Positions 55,001 through 64,000 of a stretch of 64,000 bases of DNA are shown here, in pieces; within the stretch, counting starts at the first letter, position 1; each line of letters starts with the position of its first letter. The DNA lies in assembly GCA_947561585.1 (NCBI GenBank), contig CANNZV010001177.1, positions 62,001-126,000 on the forward strand. Direction: 5' to 3'. The notes beneath the pieces are model-generated. The model was not told where the DNA came from and did not search any database. It saw nothing but the letters and a program-made list of their open reading frames with translations. The position numbers and the translations under genes are program-made. Source of the stretch: Caprella mutica (Eukaryota > Arthropoda > Malacostraca > Amphipoda > Caprellidae).

Positions 55001-58000
55001 CAGTTTGCACTTCTGCAACAAATGGTAATGCCAATTATTTGCAACACAAAACAAATGAAATATTAGCTAAGAAATGAGAACCAAAGCTATAATAACTGAA
55101 AGACAACTCACCAATTCAGTCTGGAAACTAGTGACGTAAGAGTCCATGTGTTCTGGAACTTCAAACTCCTCGTCTTCCTCCTCCTCCTCCTCCTGTTGAG
55201 ACTCCTCTTTCTCTTCAGTTATTTCACTCTCCCTGAACTCCTTTTCTACAACCTCTGCCTGCAATATCTTGAGTTGCGCCAGAATAGGTGTGATGTTCTG
55301 GGCCTGGAAAAGGAGGGAGCAATTCTATTAGTTATGTCTTTTACAAAATGTTCAAAATAGTAAGTACAATGTTTCGAAATGAATTATATACTGTTTTATC
55401 AAATAACTTCTTCATCATCTAATTCACCAGTAGACTGATTTAACATTACTTATCTTCTATTAATTGATAATAATATTTGGTAAGTAGCAAAAATGGAGAT
55501 ATTTATCATCTCATTAACATTACTTAATAGACAATGATATTTGATAAAGAAGAATGTGGCACACATCACTGATTCCAGTCTCATTTAATATATTTTAAAA
55601 GCTGTTGAGAGGAACTATTATTTAATTCCTTTGATCCCATCAAAGAGATAAATTCCTTAATAATTTAGAATACCAATTCAGGGAGGGAGTAGCTACTAAA
55701 TTTATTAAGAATATCCCAAATTATCAGGTCTTACCTTCTTTCTTGGCTCATCATCTCTCTGTCCTTTAGTACGTGATGTTGGTTTGGCTAATCTGTCACC
55801 AAGAATTTGGTCACCCAGAGCACCAGGTTTGTTGACTTTGTGTCCATATCTCTTAGATTTACCCATCTTGCAATTAACTAATTTTAATTAGAAACGATAA
55901 AAACTGCAAAAACAAAAAAAATCATTATAAGGTTATGGCTATATTTAATAGAAAAAGAATGCAAGAATAAAAGTCAGTGGGTGGAAACTTTGTTGAGTTT
56001 ATTTATTAAGTTGAAGACTAGTAGGACAGTCTGCAGAATATGGGAGATACTTGGAACATTTTCTATGAATAATTTCAAATTTATTCCTACAGGTTGTTAG
56101 TTCCTCAGTAGCACTTTGATATCAGAACTGGGTTTCCAACTTTCCACCTTCCATTAAAAATATCTTTATTAACTAAAGACAAAACTATTAACACACTTTG
56201 CCAGTTTGAAGAGCCATGTTTCATAGTGTGGCAGGAAAGTAGCCAGTTTGATAAGAAAATGGACCTAGGTCACCACATTCAACTCATTTTAAAATAGATA
56301 TTTGGCTTCTTGGTGAATAGTTTACAGTTGAAAACATCATTTTACGTCTGATGCATTTTCAACTTATTTCAGTTCTCATCTTTGTGCAAACTTCGAAAAA
56401 TGGCTGCAAACCACATCCATGTCACCAAAAAAATTTTGAGACGTCATTTAAGAGAAAATATATCTTTGCAAGATCTTTCGAGATAATTTCCTAAATAATT
56501 CCTATGTTTAGGTCTACTTTTATTTATTTGAGACATTTTGAAATTTGGAGAATTCTGGTCATTTTGGAAACAGATTTGAAAATCTTTGGAGACTAACCAG
56601 TCTGGAGAATAGGAGACATTTTAAAGGTCCTCTCCAGGCTCCGGGAAAAAAATGAGTTTATTACATAATATTTTAGAACTAAGGTTTACAATAATTATCC
56701 CGCAAACCGCATACAATTCGGTTCAGTATATATTTTATTATTTGCTTTTAAAGTTTTTTAATACTCTGTGAGCAACAATCGAGCGAATCTCCAACCTGAC
56801 GCTGAGAAAGAAGATTGTACTCTCTTTGTTTTGATTTCAAATTTAGATTTTTAAACAAACAATGCGTTTTTGGCCTTCTTTCAAGATATTAATTGTTTCT
56901 AAAAGTATTTAAACGTTTCTATAATAAGTTTATCCAAATTTAAACCTTTAAACGAATAGTAAATAGATTTATTAAACCAAATACCTAGTTAACAATCAAA
57001 CAAATGGTGTACATTCTTCTTCTTCAGACTGAAAATTAGAAAGTCGGAAGTAAAGTAGGTTTAGTAGAGTTTGGATTATAAAAATCTTTAAAAGCATATA
57101 AAATTAAAAATATGGAATCAAATTTGATGGGGTTTGCAGTAAAATAATAAGAAACATTAGCCTCGTTGATTTAAGCAATAAAAAAATTTGCTTGGAGGGG
57201 ACCTTTAAAGTTTTCTGTGCGAACAATCCTTAATTTCCTCCTATTTTTACTTGTATTTTACTGAGAACAAAAGGCAAAATAGAGGTTTTCTTGAGAACAG
57301 TTTTTCAGTTCCTGCAGTCTGGGAGACTTGTAGTCCTCCAACTGTAACCTCTTCACTAAGAAGCCAAATATCAACTTTAAATTGAGTTACCCTTTATGAG
57401 GTGAATTAATTTTTTAAAAAGCTAAAACTTTATAAACTACTTCTAATGTGTCTAGTTTTTAATAAATAGTTAATACATGTACTAATTTTAATTCGTTTTT
57501 GAATTTCATGAATTATTTTTCCAACAAGTTAATTTATAGTCACATTCGTCACTAGGCTCTACACATTCAATTTATTACAGTATAGTCCTTTATTATTATG
57601 TGACTATTTCGTCATACACAGTCGTAAAGGGTTAAATGTGGCGACCACGGTCCATTTTATAGCTAATAAAGCATGTCATTTTAATGGAGAGTTTAACTAT
57701 TTTGAGCCTTTCAATTACAAATGGCGAAAAATATCTATCTCCTATAATACAATGTTATTTTGGAGAGAATTTATATGATTTGAGAGAGATTTGGTTATTT
57801 TTGGAGAGAGCCTCAGAGGCTGGAAACACAATTGGAGAGTTTATGAGCCATACTATTTTACCAGTGTGCAGAATGAGTAAAAAATATCATGGGATCATCC
57901 AGATAATAAAGCATGTCCCTACTCGCCATTTTAATGGTGAAATTGTGATAGTTAGTTAGTTAGTTTTGAGCCTATCAATTTCAAATGGAGAGAAATATCT

Positions 58001-61000
58001 AATTATCTCCTATGCTACACTGTTATATTGGACAAAGTAAAGAGATTTTATGACAATTTGATCATTTTGGAGATAAATTTAGTTATTTTTGGTCTTTGAG
58101 AGAGTTGGGGAGACAAATGGAGAGTTTATAAACTTTATGAGCCATCCAGGTAATAAAGACATTATTTGATCTCTTCAATTGCAAATGGCGAGAAATATCT
58201 AATTTTTTCCAATGCTGCAATCCATGTTTCAAAGTATGGACAAAGTTGCCAGTATGCTGGCAACTTTTGAGGGATGAAATAAGTTTAAAAACCTGTAACT
58301 AACAAGTAAATCCTTATGAAATAGTCTCAAGATACAAGAGATACATAGCTATGCATCAGATATGAAGCATAAAGATGATTTCAACTTTTCAAGTCAGTGT
58401 AAAATCTTCAGTACGGTCTAGCTGTCTAGGAAGTAAATTTTTTCTTTCTTCAAAGTTCAAAGAATCATAAATGTGGTGACCCCACACCTAGATCCATTTT
58501 TTCATTAAACTGGCTACTTTCATACCACACTTTGAAACATGGGCTGCAATGTGATTTTGGAGAGAATTTTTGATAATTCAATCATTTTGGACAGAAATTT
58601 GGTTTCTTTTGGAGAAGCAAATGGAGAGTTCATGACCCACACTATTTTACTTGGTAAGCCATAGTGCCATACTATTTCACTTGAGGGAACATGAGAATTA
58701 AATCCAAATTTTAAGCCAATTAGTCAATTATATAGTTCTGAGTTTTGACCTTTCAAAATGTACCTAAACCAATTAATTAGCTTTAACTGACTCATTAACA
58801 TGGATCATGGATGAAATCATGAAACCTGCAGGCTGCAAATCACAAGCCAGTCTGTATTTCATGGTAAATTTCACCAACTAGTCAGTGGAATTTTTCTCCC
58901 TCGAAAATAATAATATTCTAACAAATTACAAAGTCAGTAATTATTATGTTAACATTAATTTTCAGTGGCTTAAATGCCAGTCTGCAAAAGATGCATGAAG
59001 TTGTGAAGTTTATCCGGCGACTATTGAGGCCTTAAAATAAGTCTCTTGAATTATTCGGCAACAGTTATGTTTACACCGTACACGTAATTATTGGAGAGTA
59101 TTTTAAGATTTTAGGCCATTGGACAGAAATTTGAAAATCTTTGGAGACAAATTGCCCCACAAATGAAATATTTGGAGACTAATTGTGCATGCTTTGGATA
59201 CTATCATACTGGGCTAAATGGGGAAAATGTTGATGGATCAGCCAAATACCTATGTTGGAGGACTTTTCAGCTTTTTGAGCAAGTCAATGGGTCTTGCCAT
59301 TTTGGTGCACCAAATTCAGACTGGTTTGATGCATATGCATCTCTTGAGATTATTAATTTAGGGAGTGATTCAGTAGTTATTTACATGTTTTTCAACTTAT
59401 CTAACCCCTCAAAAGTTGCCAATATACAGTTTTGCCAGTCTGTATTTTGTGCACAAAATCACACTGACTTTTTCAAAAAGCTGAAAAAATCCATCTTAAA
59501 TTTCCAATAATTTGGCTGATCCACCAACAATTTCTCAATTTATCTACTGAAAATTAATGGTAACATAGGAATAAATAGCTAAAAATCCACCAACTTTGCC
59601 AGAATAGTATATTGAAACCATGAAATACAGACTGGCAGTTATATACCTACTGGCGACTATGTCTATGCTTCAAAACATGGGTGACTCATGTTTCGAAGTG
59701 TGGCAGGAAAGTCGTCAGTTTAGTGAGAAAATGGATCCAGGTCGCCACATTAAAGATACTTTAGAGAAGAAATTTGACTTCCTAGTGAAGATTTTACACT
59801 TGAATTCATATCTGATGCATGTGCACCAGTCTGTATTTGTTGCACAAAATTCCACTGACTTTTTGAAAAAGCTGAAATAAATCCTCAATAAATTTCCAGT
59901 AATTTGGCTGATCAAACAACATTTTACCCATTTTTCCATCAAAAATTAATGGTAACATAGGAATAAATAGCTAAAAATCCACCAATTTGGAAGAATATTA
60001 TTTTCAATGGAGTAAAATTCCATTGACAAGTCAGTAGAATTTACCATGAAATACAGTCTGGCATGTGCATCACTTCCAGTCTGTAATTCATGGTAAATTC
60101 CATTGATTTGCCATGTTTCAAAGTATGGACAAAGTCGCCAGTATACTGGTGACTTTTGAAAGGTGAAATAAGTTTAGAAACCTGTAAATAAGTTAAAATA
60201 ACAAGTAAATCACTAATAGATAGTCTCAAGTGATACACATGCATCAGACATGATGCATATGGATGTTTTCAAGTGTAAAGTCTTCCCTAGGATGTCCTAT
60301 TTCTTCTTCAAAGTATCTTAAATGTGGCGACCTTGATCTATTTTCTCACCAAACTGGCGACTTTCCTGCCACACTTTGAAACATGGTTAATATGTCGTTT
60401 GAATTTTTCCCCCTTTGAAATAAATCCTACAAATTCGGTGGATTTTTAGCTATTTATTCGGTTATTCCTATGTTACCATTAATTTTCGGTGGATAAATTG
60501 GGAAAATGTTGTTGAATCAGCCAAATTACTGGAAATTCATGGTGGATTTTTTCAGCTTTTTTAAAAAGTCAGTGGGATTTTGTGCACCAAATACAGACAG
60601 GCAATTTGCAAAATCCAATGGACTTTCTCTTAAAGCTGAAAAAATCCACTATCAATTTTCATAAATTTGGCATATCCACCAGCATTTTCCCAAATTATCC
60701 ACCGAAAATTAATAGTAACGTAAGATTAAATTACTTAAATTCCACTGACTTTGCTAGAATATTATTTTGAAAGGGTGAAAAATTATGATCTGGCAAAGTC
60801 GGTGGATTTTTAGCTATTTATTCCTATGTTACCATCAATTTTTGGTGGAAAAATGGGTAAAATGTTGGTGGATCAGCGGGCCAAATAAATGGAAATTTAT
60901 GGAGGATTTTTTTTCAGCTTTTTCAAGAAGTCAGTCAAATTTTGTGCACCAAATTGGAGATCTCTGCAGGAGTTCTTGAATTAATTCCTATGTTACCATT

Positions 61001-64000
61001 AATTTAGCTGCGGGAGATTTTGAATTAATTCCTATGTTACAATTAATTTAGCTGCGGGAGATTCTGAATCTGCTACTGAGAGTCGAAGAGTAACTCCCTC
61101 TCAAATAAAAATCTCTGCAGGAGAAGCAGGGTTACATAGAATGACCAAAACGGACCGATTGGGGAGTCGGGACCAGAACGAACCAATTTGTGGTCCAAAA
61201 AGGACCGAATGGGGTCCAAAACGGATCTAATCGGGAATTTAATTTGAGTGGAGTTTTTCTCCATTGAAAATAATATTCTGGCAAAGTCGGTGGATTTTTA
61301 GCTATTTATCCCTATGTTACCATTAATTTTCGGTGGAAAAATGGGTAAAATGCCAAGTAATAAAGCATGTCCAAACTCGCCATTTTAATGGCGAGTTTGT
61401 GACAGTTATTTTGAGCACTTCAATTGCAAATGGCGAGTTTCATCTATTTTTCTCCTATGCTACAATGTTATTTTGGAGAGAATTTATGAAAATTTGATCA
61501 TTTTGGAGAGAATTTGTTGAATTTTGGAGAGAGCTGGAGAGACAAATGGTGAGTTTATGAGACATACTATTTTACTTGGGTAAAATGTTGGTGGATCAGC
61601 CAAATTAAAATTACTGGAAATTTATGGTCGATTTTTTCAGCTTTTTAAAAATGTCAGTGGAATTTTATGCACCAAATAGGTACAGACTGGCAATCGGCCA
61701 TGTTTTAAAGTGTGGCAGGAAAGTCGCCAGGATAATGAGAATTGAGAAAATTTATCCAGGTCGCCATATTTAAGACACTTTAAAGGAGCAATTTGGCTTC
61801 CTAGTAAAGATTTTACACTTGTAAACATCTTTTGCTTCATGCCTGATACTGAGTGATACATGTCACCATGTATGATGTGTGTTAACTCTCGTCTCTTGAG
61901 ACTATTTTGGGAGTAGGTAATTAACTTGTTATTTACAGGTTTTCCAGCTTATTTAACCCCTCAATAGTCGCCAATATACAGTTATACTGGCGACTTTGTC
62001 CATACTTTAAAACATGGCCAATCGGTCCGTTTTGGTAGGTACTCAATCGGTTCGTTTCCGACTTTCCGTCCGTTTCGGTGATTCTAATTTCTATACACAG
62101 GGAGAAGCAGACAGCAGGAACTGGTAAAGTGTTCTCCAAGAAATCCTATTATTGGCTTCTGTTCTCAGTAAAATACATGTAAATATAGGGGGGAAATTAT
62201 TGTTCGCACAGAAAATGTTTAAAATCTCCCATATTCTGCAGACTGGTGTGAAACCCACCGATAATTAAGAACTTAACCTACACTGCTACACAGACAAATA
62301 GAATCACAATGCTTTATTAGGTACTAGGTACCTAGCATAAGTTTCACATTAGTTTTCAGGTGATACTGATTACTTTTATAATTAAAAATTTGATCTCAAT
62401 CCCAAAACTAAGTATTTGCTATAAATCAATAAAAGAGATCTCTAATAATCTCTATGAACACTTTACCAGGTAATATTATTAGGCTCTTAAAAAAATAAAG
62501 TTAATAGGTAGGGGCCCACTGCACCGTCTGCACGTAGCTGTAGGTAGAAAGTGAGTACCTACTTAGGTGGTACTCAGAAACATATTAACACAGGAGGAAA
62601 TTAGGTATAGGTAATTTAAGGATTGCATATAAAAAATATCCTATATTTTGCAGATAGTAAAGAAACACCAAGCCGATTGTGATTATTCATCACTTGATTC
62701 TTCTTTTAGTGATATGAATGTCGTCCCGTCAGACTAGGACATGATGTAGGTACCGCATGCTTATGTTTCAGCATGTGAAAAAGCAAATACATTGTTGTAC
62801 AAATATTTAACATTATTACTACAATATTGAATAACGTTCATGGTGCGAATTTTTTCAGACATACCCAAATAAATGAATCTAAAATAGAAGCAGAAATTTA
62901 ATTTGATAATCGTTAACTTAACTGAAGGATAATAAGATTTAGTTTCGAAATAGGGAAAAAATATTTTGAGATGTTGTGCAAGTTAATAATAATAATTTCA
63001 CGACTCCTTGACCAAAAATATACTATTCAAGTTTTTCAATTAGTTTTTACATTTATCCCACATAATTGACCTAATTTCATTGAACCTACTTTTTTATTTC
63101 AGACGTTGATTATGAAATGTTACAAGAATACATTTTCAATTATTAAATAAAATGAAAACAAATCTACAAGGGACTCTTAAGAAGTCATAAAAGAAAATGG
63201 CAGCAGAGAACAGTAATTAAGGCAGTGAGAGATAGAAAGAATCAAGGAGAGGTACAAGGATAGAGTGAGAATCATTAGAGACGCAGCAGAGATGGCCACG
63301 TCAACACGAAGAGACAGCGAAGAAAAAAGAGAGGAATGGAAGGAGAAGAGCAAGATGGTGAATGGGCTAATAGAGCAAGTAAAGACGAGAATTTATAGAG
63401 ACGGTAAATGATACCAAAAACGCATGGGGAATATTGAAGGCTCTAGGAGAATAAGTTGATAGAATATAGGAGGAGATGGTGTGTAACATATAAGTCAAAG
63501 GCAAATGCATTCTTGCAGGAGTATGTGGAAGGGAGAAATACTAAATAGGCAAGAAGAGTGGAGGTGGAAAGAAGACTTCAGGCGATGAATGGACCTGTGG
63601 CTGAAGAGGTGGTTAAGTGACGGAAGGAATAAGATTGGATTACGTGATAGTGCTACCTGAGAAGTGACTGAGAGAGCTATTGTTGATATTCGATCACAGT
63701 TGGGAAGAGCATTCTGTGCCACATGAATGGAGTACAGCAGTAGTGATTTGCACCAGGAAGCAGAGTAAGTGGACGAGATAGATGGAGAACTACTGGCCGA
63801 TTGACAAAGAGGAGAAGAAATGAGCTGGATGAGGGGGAATGGAGCAGAACGAATGTGATCACTGATCTCAGATTATTGATAGATATGGTGCAGGGACTTG
63901 AGGCAAATCAAAAAGAAGCTATGAGAGTTAGAGGAGGACGGTAGGGAGGTGCAGATGATGTGGGTGTCAGGACACAGTGGACTGCAGGGCAATGAATTGG

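Overview
The window is eukaryotic nuclear DNA, most likely from an arthropod and probably an insect. It is AT-rich, its genes are interrupted by GT-AG introns, and it is crowded with transposable elements typical of arthropods: an env-bearing Ty3/gypsy element, a second gypsy element, non-LTR elements, mariner-, hAT- and pogo-like DNA elements, THAP/P-like remnants and many MITEs. The species cannot be named from the sequence. No bacterial features, tRNA, rRNA or CRISPR array were seen.

Layout. 1-4.6 kb: 3' part of an env-containing Ty3/gypsy (errantivirus-like) element on the + strand, with integrase, envelope-like ORF and a putative LTR. 7.47-22.6 kb: a Russian-doll nest. A 5'-truncated LINE is split by a complete gypsy element (8304-22013, minus strand, 463-bp LTRs, 4-bp target duplication). 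The pol gene of that element is split by a 3.9-kb palindromic DNA element (11083-15012, 8-bp target duplication). One arm of the palindrome holds a pogo/Tigger-like MITE and a second MITE, and the Tigger-like MITE holds yet another MITE. The gypsy element also carries a small third ORF with a myristoylation-type N-terminus and one membrane segment.

22.6-36.5 kb: gene-free DNA made of MITEs, THAP-domain remnants, hAT-type and TA-flanked elements, and a nested repeat family whose ends read CCAGTCTG.

36.5-47.0 kb: a nine-exon TACC (transforming acidic coiled-coil) gene, + strand, about 2009 residues. Its fourth exon contains about 96 copies of an 8- or 9-residue acidic repeat. 47.5-55.9 kb: a nine-exon bystin gene (40S ribosome biogenesis factor), minus strand, 418 residues, with a 2.6-kb minisatellite of 23-bp units in intron 6. 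The two host genes converge, with stop codons 518 bp apart.

56-62.3 kb: more of the CCAGTCTG-type mosaic. 63.15-64.0 kb: a decayed LINE that runs off the right edge. The only clear host genes are tacc and bys; everything else recognisable is mobile DNA in various states of decay.
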